A DNA stretch of 64,000 nucleotides. Source: Pinus tabuliformis (taxonomy: Eukaryota; Streptophyta; Pinopsida; Pinales; Pinaceae). The notes below the pieces were generated by a model, which did not search any database, was not told the origin of the DNA, and saw only the letters and a program-made list of their open reading frames with translations. Of this stretch, positions 24,521-36,900 are shown piece by piece. Made by a program: the position numbers and the translations under genes. How positions within the stretch are numbered: position 1 is the stretch's first letter; every line of letters starts with the position of its first letter. The stretch lies in assembly GCA_031772625.1 (NCBI GenBank), contig CM062818.1, forward strand, positions 210,545,742 through 210,609,741, in the 5' to 3' direction.

Positions 24521-25120
24521 CCGTGTTCTGAATACCTCGCCCATTAAGGATTCTCCTCTTCACTGAGCCAAATAGGATTGTTATCTTCTTTGCAACAAAG
24601 AATGCTAGCTTGATTATTTGTTGTTCTAGCATTGAAATCTCCCACCAAAAGAACTTCTCCGTGCAGAGAGTACACGGCAATATCTTGTTTTAAAGCTGCA
24701 TATGGATCCTTGCTGTCAAGCCCCTTATTTTTGTAGTTTTTTTAGACTTGAAGGGAAAAATAGCATGTTGCAATTCTTATGTGATTCTCATTCTCTGATA
24801 TTTTCAACCCTAAATATTGTTTATTTGCATTTCTTTAATTAATTGAATGTGACAACCTTCTTTTTCTTTCATTAAAACTAGTATTCCCCCATACCCTTTT
24901 CCATTTTCTACTACCTTGTTGCAAACTACCAACTTCAAATAACCATCAAACACATGAGTTTTGCAACCATCATGCTCATGAGTTTCCATGAGACAAATTA
25001 TGTCTCTACTTTCCGCAATAGGCCCTAACCGAGGTCCCCTCCTCCAAAGGTAACCTTTACAATTCCAACAAACTAAACTTAGGTAGACCTGGGTAGGGTT
25101 TGACTGCTACGCACTTTGGC
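24521..25120 (-). pseudogene. LINE endonuclease, N-terminal part
   Basis: The minus strand gives CWNCKGYLWRRGPRLGP, the usual start of a LINE endonuclease, then CLMETHEHDG with the metal-binding Glu of the ETH motif (24,978-24,986), and VLLVGDFNART (about 24,620-24,650), the GDFN catalytic motif. A TAA and small frame changes break it. The coding sequence stops at the insert that begins at 24,512. Confidence 0.8.
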
Positions 25121-25591
25121 ACATAATGCTCAAATTTGAGTCTTCACCCCTTTTTGTCCACACTGCTCTTGTTTTCGTCTCTATTATTGAATTCTCTTTT
25201 TTTTTCTTTAGTGTTAGCTTGTTGCCTGGAGGCCTAAACAATGCAATAACGACTTTCCCATTATACAACCATGCCATTTTCCCTTCATTTTTTGTTGTTC
25301 TAATTTACTCGACTTCATCCCTTCTCTCCTCTCATTGTTTTTTGGTTAAATCTTCATCGAGGAAGAAGTATGAGCCTTTCAAGAGTTTCTTTTTGCCTAA
25401 AAGTTGTCATTTTTCTTATACACTTGCCATGGTGACTTTTATGGGTGGAGGCCTCTCTTAGCATATCCTCCCAATCCTTCTTGCTTGGCAAATTTGCCCT
25501 TTCCAATGTGGTTTCTCTTTTAGAAAATCTCTTGTCAAATTGAAAATACTTTCATTTTTCCCATAATCTCTTATTCCCCTGATCATAAAAA

Positions 25592-25869
25592 AAATACATA
25601 TAATTTATAGTACAACAATATACTTTCAAACTCCACGTATCATAAAAGAATGCATATAATGAAAGAGTGCATTTCACATCCAAGGGAGAGCTACAAAAAT
25701 GAATTTATTTTGACCAAAAATTACATATAAAAATATACATATAATTTATAGTAAAACGGTGTCCTTTCAGACTCCACGTATCATAAAAGAATGCATATAA
25801 TGAAAGAGTGCATTTCACGTCTAACAGAGCACTACAAAAATGAATTTATTTTGACAAAAAAAATTACTC
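25592..25869. repeat. Tandem duplication, about 141-bp unit
   Basis: Unit 1 (25,592-25,732) and unit 2 (25,733-25,869) share TACATATAATTTATAG, ACTCCACGTATCATAAAAG, AGAGTGCATTTCAC and ACAAAAATGAATTTATTTTG. A diverged third piece (GTCCTTTCAAACTCCACATA) lies at 21,431-21,470, beyond the LINE. Confidence 0.9.
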
Positions 25870-28084
25870 ATCATACAAAACACTCCACCTAAAATGAAAA
25901 TTAAAAACATAATAACAGAAGACTAATTTCATGCAAAGCGCTAAAACAACAGCATATTGAAGATCCACGGGCCTCTTCAATAGATTGTTTATTTTACAAA
26001 CCAGCAACACAAATAAATATAAAGCAGCATTGTAAGGCACCCTCATATATTCAAATCAACCCTCAGCAGAAACTTGTGTCCCTCTCACAAGTATGCGTTA
26101 TGACCTCCTATATCGATATCGATATGAAATATTGTCAACCTGGCAGAGTTGATGAAGCGTACAAACTATTAAAGATTTTTTTACATTATTAAAAATTATT
26201 ATAATTCAATGGGCAAACTAGCAATGAGGATATAAATGGGGTTGATGAATTTATTAGTTTAAGTGGTAAGCAGATATTTTTGGATTTTGGGTGGTTAACT
26301 TGTTTAGATTTTGGATGGTTAACTTGTTTTTTTATATCTCTCAAAAATACACACAAAAATGAAAAAACAAATAAGATTGAAAAAAAAAAAATAGATATAA
26401 TACAGCGCCTGGATATTGGTTAGTCTATTGCAAAAATAGAAGATCCATCTCATCCATAAAAATGAGGCTATGGTGGTTGTTCAAACTTCAGATCTGGTCT
26501 ATTTATGAAAGAATGCCCATGAGGTCATATATGTTCTAAAGACATAATTCCATTGCTTAGACCTGAAATTGCAATCGATTCCAGCTTTAATAGGCATCAA
26601 ATAAGAAAAAGTAAAGTAAAGTTTAAACAATATATATAGCTGAAATCACATTTCATCGAAGGCAGTTTTCGGAGCAGCACTGGTAAAGTTGGACGTTTGG
26701 CATACAAGGTATTCATGATCTCATAGATCTGAACAAAGAGCTTCTAAATACGATAGGGTTTCACATTAAAATAAAATAATAGTCCATAGAATGTTCTTTA
26801 GGTAGAAATCTTGCAGAAAAACGAGTCTGCTCTAAGCAATATGCTCTCCAGCATAAAGAGTTTAACGTTATATCCTATATATCACTTTAATGTGAAAAAC
26901 GGCACTCGAAATCTTCTGAAAAGGCGTTTGTATGTTTCAGGTATTAAATCTTTTCAGATATCATATTATACCCCATCATCTGAAGCGCAAAAAGAGCAAA
27001 AGCTCAATGTCTTGCGTTGTCGACGGACTTGAGAGCAAAACAATACAAAAACTGTTCCAAAAATCTTTCATGGGAGGTGCTTACAAATAAATTGAAAAAA
27101 CAGCCTGAAAATCATGAATTTTCTCGACAAATAATAGGTTCAAGCCCACATATAACTAAAAATGTTGCCATTTATCTATAAAAAGTGGGCAACCCCGTGG
27201 TAGAAATTTTGTGTCCTTTAGAAAGCCACCCAGCAGACTTACATTGCTCAGTGCATGATGATATGCCATATTTTTCCACCATTTGCACTAGTCACACCTC
27301 TCACCAATAGGCATTCCTTTTGAAGGAGGGTCATCATTTGGCAAGCACCTTACCCATCTTGCAATCATGTGCCTTTACTTAATGTTTCGGGCATTCTAAC
27401 ATGGATTAATAGATGATTAGGATGATTGCCCAATCTTGACTGTAAACCTGTTCTCTCACTTTACCAAGGAGGTTAGTTTTTGACCCTAGTCCACTAGGAC
27501 TTCCTCTAGGGCCTTAGGGTTATAGAAGGGGCACTACTTGAAAAACTTAGATTGAAGTACTGTGTCCATGGTTTTTCCATACTTACCACCTTCCACCATT
27601 CCCCATGTTTGATCTCCTTTCTTTGAGCTTTCAGTCATTGGTTCATTGGGATTTACTCTTATCCTCATCCTTGAGTCTAGGCCAAAAAAATTTCCCTAGA
27701 CATTGATGCAACTAAAAGAAAGATAAAACCATGAAATAAAAATAAAGTTAAAATGAAAAATATGGCTGGGAAATTAATTAGCATGTGGGGAAAATCCTAG
27801 CATGAGTTCTACCCTCCTCATTAGCCATCTCTTAGTTCCTAAGCACTTGATGCTCCATCACATAATAAAGAAACCCTTGCATGTCCCAACCCTGATAAAT
27901 GAGAAACTGACTCATCCTTAAGGGGTAAATAAATGTTAAATAATTAAAAACAAGCTTGGAATACTAAGTTATTCTCCTAATTAAAACATTATCAAAAAGA
28001 AGTAAAAGGCGCACTAGAGAGGTGGAAAAAGCATGTGGAGGAAAGAGGTAATGCATGCCTCTATGATTGATCTCTCATTAAATT
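25870..28084. other. Non-coding stretch, no gene seen
   Basis: A/T-rich to 27.0 kb, with a short local duplication (GGTTAACTTGTTT twice at about 26,290-26,330). From 27.2 kb the sequence is more balanced and continues, after the LTR element at 28,085-32,065 is removed, into 32,066-32,787. I found no coding frame. Confidence 0.45.
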
Positions 28085-28269
28085 TGTTAAACACACACAT
28101 GGAAACAACTGAATAGGAAAGATAAATAGGAGAGTATATTTATTACTAACAAATGATATACATTTATAGTACATGGTGTGACCCTTGGATTCATATTCCA
28201 AGTGGTCTCTTAGACTTCCTTAGTCTATTTGGCTTCCACACTAACCCTTAGAGGATTAGGTATCCAACA
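28085..28269 (-). repeat. 3' LTR (185 bp) of the short-LTR element
   Basis: TG...CA ends. It contains a segment around GTACATGGTGTGACCC that is missing from the other LTR. Confidence 0.85.
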
Positions 28270-28281
28270 TTCCCCCCCTTA
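28270..28281 (-). promoter_or_regulatory. Polypurine tract of the short-LTR element
   Basis: The minus strand AAGGGGGGGAA lies directly before the 3' LTR. Confidence 0.75.
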
Positions 28282-28390
28282 ATCCGAAGAGTTATGTATG
28301 AGTCCAAGAAGAGAGTTGTAATACAAAATGTGCAAAAATGCATGGCAACATTAGGCTAAATGTGCTCTCTGAAATGTTGGTATAAACAGT

Positions 28391-28705
28391 GGTGGTTTAA
28401 GGATGACCACCAACACTCGAATGCTTAGTGTGATTCCTAGAACTCTTCCAAAACTGGCAAGAAGCTGAAGTCTTCTGCTAGAGGAAGTTCTCCTATTGTT
28501 TTGAAGAGGGAAACCTTCAACCATGAAAGGGAGGTCTCACCCCACATAAAAAGGAGAATCTCAACCTAAAAAGGGAGGTCTCAACTTGTGATGGTTTAAG
28601 TATTACCACCAACTCTGGAATGCTTAATGCAATTCCTCGAACTCTTCCAAAACTGGCAAGAAGATGAAGTCTTATGCTAGAGGAAGTGTACCCGATTCTT
28701 TGAAG
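28391..28705. repeat. Direct duplication, about 118-bp unit
   Basis: 28,391-28,510 and 28,588-28,705 share GTTTAAG, CCACCAAC, AACTCTTCCAAAACTGGCAA and GAAGTCTT. The spacer itself contains AAGGGAGGTCTCA twice. It lies inside the short-LTR element. Confidence 0.85.
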
Positions 28706-28916
28706 AGACATCACCAACTAAAGGCATGCTCAGGGGCATCTTTGTCTCTGGCTACAACTCTGAATCTGGTGTGGCAGGTTGTGGCTCAGGCTCACTTGAT
28801 GTGGCTTTGAAGCTTGTAAATGACCATCATTTGCCCCCGTGTCAGATATAAGGTGAGATTATGGAGAAAACTCAACTGCAAGACTATTCAATACTCTAAA
28901 ACAAGTTCTGACATAT

Positions 28917-30700
28917 GACTGGAATATCTTCTTGGTTGTTGATGCCCATTGCTAAGAAGCGATCCATCCAAGATGAATCTTTGTTCTTGCAGGAGGTTTG
29001 TTTCTTGAAGCATCTGTTTGAAGAATGGTTGGTTTTATGATAGTGCTTACATGGATGAAGATCAAAACGGTGATCTTTCAGATGGCCAACTCAGTCACAG
29101 TGTTGGAATTTCAAAATCTATTGTTGTTGCTGTGGAAGAGGAGAAAAATCTAGAACAGCTAAAACGGAACTGTCATGAAAGAATCCAGCACTCTAAAACT
29201 GAATGGGCTTTGAGTAATCTGGAATATGAAAAAACACGTCTTTGTCATATCCAAGACCAGTTCTGTCCTTGTTATGGACAAGCTCTTCCCAAGGTCTTAT
29301 GATGGGCTTGGGAAGTGAAAATTGAACTTTTGCATCTGCATATACAACTGCTACTTCATTGGGTCCTAAATTTGAATGAACTGTAACATTATTGACTTGC
29401 TGTTGATGGGTTGTTGTTTCAATCTTCTGAACAAAAACAGGTTCAGAATGACAACTGAGCTATTTTAATTCATCTTGCTAGAACTGAGATTCTAGCTGCA
29501 AAAATTCAATCTTTTCATGTGCATCTTGTACGTATATTTGAATATCTGTGAGAGTGATTTTTCCAATTTCAATTGTATCATGAACATTGGGGTGGATTAA
29601 AGTATTTATCAATTCTAATAACTTGTTATTCTCGCCATTTTCTTAACCGATCAAACTTATGAAATGAGTGTGTTTTTGTTTTTTTTTTTGTTAACTTCTC
29701 AATGGTAGCTAAAAGACCAAACCCTCAAATCACACTATTAAAACTAACACTGATGCAAACATAAAAAAATCGATCACTGTCTTAACTTCTCAAAATTGTC
29801 ACTCTTTAAATTCGAATAAAAATAAATAAATAGAATTATATATCCTGCTCAAAAGATGCCTTCAAGCTCGTCTTTGCAGATAAATTTTCAAAGAGGGCCT
29901 CTGACAGATGCAACAAGATTCCTCTTTTTCCATAACTCTGAATGTGAACCGTCTGATGTTAAACTCGGTTTCAAATCAAGGGTGTTTGGCCAAAAAGAAG
30001 AATTATGTGCAACAATGTGCCTTCCAATTTCAAATCGGCCCTCTCATAAACTGAATAATTTGGCATGAACCTTGGTAGAATTTAATGAGCAACTTCAGCC
30101 ACTAGAATTTTCTCCTGGATATAAAATTTGTGGAGAGACCTCATCTCAGAAATTGACTCAAAAAATAGCTGATGCGTTTCAGTACATGACGCATGATAAA
30201 CGGAAGAGTATCCAATGTTCTCAAACACGTTTAAATATTAATATGTGGACAAGCCTAGCTGCTTGTCTCCGAGACTTCACAGTAATCCGAAGGCAGAAAC
30301 TGTTTCTGATAAAGGATATTCATTTGTACATTATATCTGGTTTCTGCTGTACTTTTCTTTCGAGTAGTATCCAACCCAATTATAGAAGAGAAGTTACCTC
30401 CACCAGAGTCGTTCGAGTGTTAGGTTCTTTTTCTCAACTGAAGAAATTGCTTAGAGCCACTCTCGAAGTACATAATCTTGCCTGAGATTTCGAGTGTCAG
30501 GTTATCATGGATGACTGCGGCTACGGGAGAGAGGGTCTTCAATTTTTTTAGGGTTTCCTCTAGCCCACTAGAATACGGTGCTGAGTTATTGCACTCTGTT
30601 GATAATGCTATCTGTAATTCTTATCAGCTTGAGAAAATCACTGAGAAAGGAATTGACTCAGAAATACATCAGCGGCACCAATAAATGCTTTGATACCAAC
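28917..30700 (+). other. Interior of the short-LTR element, possible captured DNA
   Basis: Several plus-strand open stretches occur antisense to the element: 29,018-29,302 (CHERIQHSKTEWALSNLEYE), 29,856-30,068 and 30,072-30,485. They use three frames and show no known domain. They could be remnants of host sequence taken up by the element, or chance. On the minus strand TGGTATCAAAGC at 30,698-30,687 is another PBS-like word, but no LTR end borders it. Confidence 0.25.
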
Positions 30701-30972
30701 CGTGGAGACCAATCATTCAACGTAATATGCATGGACAGGTGATGGCATTGTGTTTAACGTTCCTCCGCCTGTGGCAAGAGCCACACCAAGGTCGCCCAAA
30801 TCTCAACCTCCCTTCCTCCTACGCATTGTGGCAATGTTTTGACACAATTCTCAACATTCGTGGTTCAACCTCAGCAGCAGACTGTAGTGGGTTAGCACAA
30901 TGAGTAAGGAAAACCAGCGTATGCATGTGGGAGCATTACACAACGTTTGGACAGAAGCCATCGTTTTGAGTC

Positions 30973-31368
30973 ATGTATGGAAATGATATGGGTAGGTATG
31001 GTGGAATGGGCTACGAAAACCACGTATGGACACATCGTTGCAAAGTGGATGACTGGAATGATGCATACAGAGGGCGGAGAAAGGAGAAGCAACGTTTATG
31101 TAAAGCAGAGAAAACGTCGTGCAGCAGCAGCAGGAGCGGCGCTTTTATGATGGGAGGACCAAGAATGGCGATGCCAGTATTCGGTATGTGGGAAGATGCA
31201 GAATCCCTCCAGTGTTCAATGATTGCTGGAAATACTGTTATATACTTGAAATTTGTTGGTAATGAATTTAAAAGTGGTGATGGATCTGAATACATAACAT
31301 TGAAGGTGTCAGATCCTCTGATACGGGCAGCACAAAGGTTGGCACGCAGAGAGGATTTTTTTTTTTAA
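30973..31368 (+). CDS. Hypothetical ORF, 131 codons, antisense within the short-LTR element
   Basis: The ATG at 30,973 opens a frame with a polar N-terminus (GRYGGMGYENHVW) and a more protein-like C-terminal half (MWEDAESLQCSMIAGNTVIY, DPLIRAAQRLARRED). It ends in a T-run. I do not recognise a family, and no upstream promoter or splice signals are evident. It could be a captured host exon. Confidence that it is a gene is low. Confidence 0.2.
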   Translation: MYGNDMGRYGGMGYENHVWTHRCKVDDWNDAYRGRRKEKQRLCKAEKTSCSSSRSGAFMMGGPRMAMPVFGMWEDAESLQCSMIAGNTVIYLKFVGNEFKSGDGSEYITLKVSDPLIRAAQRLARREDFFF

Positions 31369-31885
31369 CAACAATTTCAAGGAGTTCTGAGGAAGTGCTC
31401 TTGGGGTTGAAGAGTAATTATAGAAAACCAAGCTTTGTCGTAAAAATGATCTATATAGCATAATTGACTGGCAAATTCTCATAGATAATAATTCTGAGCA
31501 GAAGAGACCAGCATTATGGTTCTCAACGTCTTTTTTGGCAGGGAAAGGCAAAATTCAATGTAGAAATAAATATCTTAGGAAGATAGATAAGGCAGGTGAG
31601 CATTTTCAGCAAAAAGGTACACAGAGGAGAGGCAGCAGATTTCTGACAGACAGTAAATTAATGGAGCATTACAGATTGTGGGCAGAAATGGGATGTAACG
31701 CATAGGTTGACGAAAGGGCAGATGGGTCAGGTTTCAAACCAGAGGAGTGACCAAGTGGAACATATTAACATCATTTCTATAGCTGGATGACTGACCAAAT
31801 AGATAAATGATAGACAAATTCTAGAAAATCTAAAAATGTCGAGGCCTAAACTTGGCTCATAGTAATTATGCAGGGCAGGAATACG

Positions 31886-31903
31886 CCTGATACTTTGATA
31901 CCA
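31886..31903 (-). promoter_or_regulatory. PBS next to the short LTR
   Basis: The minus strand reads TGGTATCAAAGTATCAGG directly after the LTR. Its first 11 bases differ from the Met-tRNA PBS by one base. Confidence 0.7.
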
Positions 31904-32065
31904 TGTTAAACACACACATGGCAGCAACTGAATAGGAAAGATAAACAAGAGAGTACATTTATTATTAACAAATAATATACATGGATTCATATTCCAAGTG
32001 GTATCTTGGACTTCCTTAGTCTATTCGGCTTCCACACTAACCCTTAGAGAATTAGGTGTCCAACA
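31904..32065 (-). repeat. 5' LTR (162 bp) of the short-LTR element
   Basis: Nearly the same as the other LTR except for a 23-bp deletion and scattered substitutions, so the insertion is old. Confidence 0.85.
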
Positions 32066-32787
32066 AAATCTATACACTCAAGATGATGGACCTCCATTAG
32101 CTAGGCTCATGGCCATGGCACCTTGCCTTGAAGTCTTTCCCCTCCATTACCACTATTATCACAAACACCTATGAAGTGAAGGGTTGACCTAGGAAATGCC
32201 ACCTCCCCATGAGGGTTGGAAAGACCTAATAGGGTTGATCATCTAACCATCCTTAACACAGGTAGGGAACATTTTTTTGGGACTTGGTCTAATTAGATAT
32301 CTAATTGTGATCTAAGTTTGAAGTGTTATTATTCCCTTAACAAATATGTATGGTCCACTATGATGCATTTATGGTTGTTGTCCCTAATGATTGGTGGCTT
32401 TCACTTGATCTCGAGGTGGTCTTTCTAGATGGTTTTTCACATTGCAACGGAGACCTTTAGAAGCACATTATATCTCTACACTATACAATATGCCTAGGTT
32501 GTTTTACACTTACCAAAGAATGGAGATTACCTTGCAAATGCAACATTGCCCCTCCAAAGAAGAGCATTGGGCACTTTGATGATTCCAGATGATGATTGAC
32601 ACCTTAGAGTACCCCTAAATGATAAAACGTTGAACTCATCTTGCTTGGTGTTGTATTTTCTTGATGTTGTACCCAACGGACCCAACATGCCCCCAAGCCA
32701 GCATTGACACTATTTGATGGGCATTTCTTGACCCAAAGTCTAAATGACGATGGTCATCCCCAAGATGAAAAGGTAGGGGTTGTACTT
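32066..32787. other. Host or older-element DNA between two LTR elements
   Basis: No coding frame. It resumes the sequence that was interrupted at 28,084. Confidence 0.45.
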
Positions 32788-33739
32788 TGTGAAATTTTTA
32801 TTATTGCAGTAACTGGAAATTATTCTTCTAATTGTAAATTTAATTATGCAATTTATTTGCTACAGCAAACAATGAATAAAATCACAACTACAATTTTCAC
32901 CAAAAAATACTACAGAAAATAAAATACTGAAAACTGAGAAATTCTAGCACACACACAAGATTTTTGACACATTTATTTTTGGACAATTGTCCCCACAAAA
33001 ACCCAATGCGGGAAAACTGGTGCAACAGATGAGGTTTTTATTATTATTCTTCAGCGGCAATTTTGAGTACAATAATTTAGATGCCCAACTGGTAATCTAA
33101 TATAAGGAAAATACTAGAAAAATTATTGTGAGAATTTTCTCTCACCCATAGCTAATTTCTGCCTCTGAAATGACCTCTTTAGCCTCTGTGTTGAGCCTCC
33201 TGCGTCACCCATTGCACTGAGCTTATGCTGACCTTGTGAGAATTTTGGCCTTCCTTCCTTTGTCTCTTCCATGGACTAGAAACCTTCCTCCCGAAATTTT
33301 GCTACCCTTCTCTTCCACCAACTACTCACCCTCTAGCTCTATCTTCTCTATTGAGTTACTGCTACTGACAAAATTGAACAATTTGGGCAACTGAGTATCT
33401 GCATTGGTGTCATCTCCATCACCACATCGACTACATCTTATAATCCACTCTTGGAGAAATGATGACCAAGATTAAAACTTAATCAATGGCTAGGATCATC
33501 TTTGTATCGATCTATGTGAGTTTTTTGATGATTTTCACATTATCTCAATTAATATTGATTAATTAACCATATTCCCTAAGTTTAGACTTATGAAATATTT
33601 TAAAAACGGTTAATAATCTAATTGAGACACTTTAAGCAGAATTTCCATAAATGATTTTTGGGTTTTTGAGATCTCATGTATTATAGATTCTCCACCAAAT
33701 TTCGTGGCTAGAACACATTCGATGCTACAAAAACTAACA
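32788..33739 (-). repeat. 3' LTR of Copia 1 (952 bp)
   Basis: On the minus strand it runs from TGTTAGTTTTTGTAGC to AAATTTCACA. Its distal half carries a block with CAATTGTCCCC and CAATGCGGGAAAA that recurs in the LTRs of Copia 2 (about 38,340) and Copia 3 (about 61,085), so the three share an LTR family. Confidence 0.75.
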
Positions 33740-33749
33740 CTCCCTCTTA
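33740..33749 (-). promoter_or_regulatory. Polypurine tract of Copia 1
   Basis: TAAGAGGGAG on the minus strand, directly before the TGTTAG of the 3' LTR. Confidence 0.7.
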
Positions 33750-33979
33750 GCAAGGAACGTGTTCTAGTGATGCACATCTTGCCACAACACCCTGTCTCTA
33801 CATTATTCCTTTCACTCTATTGATGTTTGGTTGTTGCTACCAACCAACCACTGCACAACTCTAATAGATGTTGCATTTGTGCTACTATTGACCTGTTGTA
33901 CTACTGCCAACACTACATCTACATTGCAACTCCCTCTCATCTATTGCTACCACAACTGAGAATCATCCAAGGTAATTTT

Positions 33980-36900
33980 CCTCTGCTACTGAAATGGGTT
34001 CTCCACCATACCCATTTGTCCTCTGAAATAGACAAACTTAGCTCTTCCTAGAGCTTTCGTGAGTATATCTACAACCTGCACTTCTGTGGGAACATATTGT
34101 AGCTATACTGCTCCACGTTGTACACAATCTCCTATGAAATTACATCAAATATCTATGTGTTTCGACCTGTCATGAAACACTAAATTCTCAAAGAGCTTTA
34201 TGCAACACTAATTATCACAGTAGGCACTAGTCGCCTCCATCCTTTTCCTGAACAAGCTCACTAGCAACTTCTAAATCCATATAGCTTTGCATGTCGTTGT
34301 GCTTGCTGCCATATACTCTGCTTCTGCAAAGCTCAGTGCTACTAACTTCTGCTTCCTGCTACACCAAGAAACCATCCCTGATCCAACACTGAAGCAGTAC
34401 CTAGAAGTATTTTTCCTGTCCACTGAACTGTTTTCCTAATCTACATTTGTGAATCCACATTATCTGACATCATCTCCTCAGGTATATTTCAACCCATACT
34501 TGATTGTGCCATGCACATACCTCAGAATGTGCCTCGCTACTTCCCAATGGACCCTCTTCGGCTCTACCATAAACTGACTAAGGGTATTGACTGCGAAGTA
34601 AATATCTGACCTAGTATTGATTAGATACATGAGAGATCCAATAAGTTTTCTATACAAGGTGGGGTCAACATCCTTGTCATCTGATACATCTATCTTCTTC
34701 TAGTTGATGATCATGGGCGTAGACATGATTCTACAATCTTGCATTATGAACCTCTTCAGAATATTTGTAGCGTATTTCCTTACCCAAGGAAGATCTCCCC
34801 ATCCTCCTGCCATACTTCCAATCCTAGGAAATAGTGCATCAACCCCAAATCCTTCATGTCGAATTCTATTGCCAAGTGACTCTTGCAGTTCTCTATGAGC
34901 CCTGATGATCCTGTCAAAATGAGATCATCCACATACAAAACTAGGATGAGTGGTTCGCCCTCTACCATTAAATAGTAAATTTTGGGATCTGCGTCACTCT
35001 TGACAAATCCCATTTGCTGCAAGTAGTTGTCAATCATACCATACCATGCCCTGGGAGCCTACTTAAGTCCATATAGATATTTATTCAGTCTGAACACATG
35101 AGTGCGCCTCTCATGAGTCTTGAAACACTCTGGTTGTTCTATGTACACTTCTTCCTCTCACCTCGTTCAATAAGGTTGTCTTAATATCCATCTGGTGAAT
35201 ATGCCATCCCATCTGAGCTATTAGGGATGTAACTAACCAGATAGAAGTGTATCTGGAAACTAGGGCGAAGGTATCCTCATAAACTATACCTTCTTTCTAT
35301 GCATACCCCTTTGCCACGAACCTAGCCTTGTATTTTTCCACACTACTATCTACAAAATATTTTATCTTGTAGATCCATCTAGAAGCTACAACTAATCTGT
35401 CTTTCGGCCTTGGCACTACCTCACGAACATCATTCGTCATGATAGAACTATACTCTTCTGCAATGGCATCTACCCATAATTGATGTTATGCAACCACCTG
35501 AAAGATGGAAGGTTCTACAACTTGAGTCACCAATGCTTGGTACCAGTCAAGTTGTCTATGTTGTCTTTTTCTCGTCCTAGGAGTTTCAACTCCTCTATGT
35601 CTCCCAATGTCTGACAAACCTCTCTGCTAGTTTGACCACTAGTCGTGGGAGCTTCAGCGAGCGCCTCCTCATCTTGTCTCTGCTACTACATCTGCTGAGA
35701 ACTCCCCAAATTCCATGCACTTGAGGAATATTAGTATTGGTCACAATACATGATCCTTGTTATTGTCCTCTTGCCTGTCCCACTAGCTGCCCCTGTTGTT
35801 GGACCAAGGGAGATTTTGTTGACTGATTCTGATCACCTGTCGACATCTCACAAGATCTCTTGAAAGCTTGGTCTTCCATGAACTTCATGTCTCGCCTTAT
35901 TACAATTTTCCTATTGCTATGAATGTAGACTTTTTATGCCTCTGAGGTTTCATTGTACCCAACAAAGAACCCCCTCTCTGCAGTCTGATCCAGTTTGGTA
36001 CGTTTCTCATCTTACACATGGTAATAAGAAACACTGCCACAAATTCCGGAGTGACTTATGGCTTCTTCCTTGTGAATACTCCTTCTAGCGTTTTCTTCTC
36101 CAATGCTTTATGGGGTGTCATGTTCTAGATATATACTGTCGTATTACATGCCTTTGCCCATAGAAATATGGGTAAATCCTAGTCATATAGCATAACCTTT
36201 GCAGCTCCAACAATTGTTATGTTTTTCTACTCTACTACACCATTTTGTTGTGGGTTGTATGGAGTTGTCCATTTTCTCTTGATGCCTTCCTTCACACAGA
36301 ACTTTGTGAATTATTTATCAATATATTCTCCACCATTATCTAAGTGAAGCACCTTGATCTTCTTCCCTATCGCATTCTCCACTAGAGCTTTAAACTCTCT
36401 GTAACGATCGAAGACCTCATCATTGGTCTTCAAGAAGTAAATCCAAGTTTTCCTAGAATGGTCATCAATGAAGGTGACAGAATATTATGCACCGCTAAGA
36501 GCTCTAATGGACATTAGGTCGAAAATATCTAAATGTATGAGTCCTAACATGCCATCATCTCTGTTGTCACTTCTTGGAAATGTTGTCGTAGCATACTTCC
36601 CAAGTACGCATCCTTTGCATACATCATCGTGTTCCATGCCAAGTTCTATAACCCCTGTTACTATTTCTCTGAGCATCTTGAGTGCTCCATTGTGTAGATG
36701 TCCCATTCTCCTATGCGATAACTCATCCAACTCCTACCCACTACTATTGTCACTGCCTATTAGTGTCATTGGAGAATCAGTCTGTAACCAATACAATCTA
36801 TTACTTCAAACTCCAATCTTCCTTAACTTTTTCCATCTTGGGTGTTTGACATACACTTTCTTCCCTATGAAGTGAATATCATACCCCTTATCTTGTAACT

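Larger units (their letters stand above)
21480..25120 (-). mobile_element. Non-LTR retrotransposon (LINE), broken
   Basis: On the minus strand the order is an endonuclease of the APE type, reverse transcriptase, then a C-terminal Cys/His region, the standard LINE ORF2 order. No LTRs are present. The frame changes several times and a 273-bp A/T-rich insert interrupts the endonuclease. The 3' end lies just beyond the QRAKNMELMVS stop (21,515), with no clear poly(A). The clade was not determined. The YGCELWA motif after the RT argues for a lineage other than the common plant L1 type. Confidence 0.85.
28085..32065 (-). mobile_element. Non-autonomous LTR retrotransposon with short LTRs
   Basis: Two direct LTRs (28,085-28,269 and 31,904-32,065) begin TGTTAAACACACACATGG and end TCCAACA. 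On the minus strand the right LTR is followed by TGGTATCAAAG (PBS-like) and the left LTR is preceded by a purine tract, AAGGGGGGGAA. The flanks AAATT (28,080-28,084) and AAATC (32,066-32,070) fit a 5-bp TSD with one change. The 3.6-kb interior shows no gag, integrase or RT on the minus strand, so the copy depended on another element's enzymes. Confidence 0.85.

Noticed and set aside
29856..30485. Host gene exons on the plus strand
   Set aside because: The open stretches are in different frames, have no recognisable domain and lie inside a defined LTR element. Kept only as a low-confidence note.
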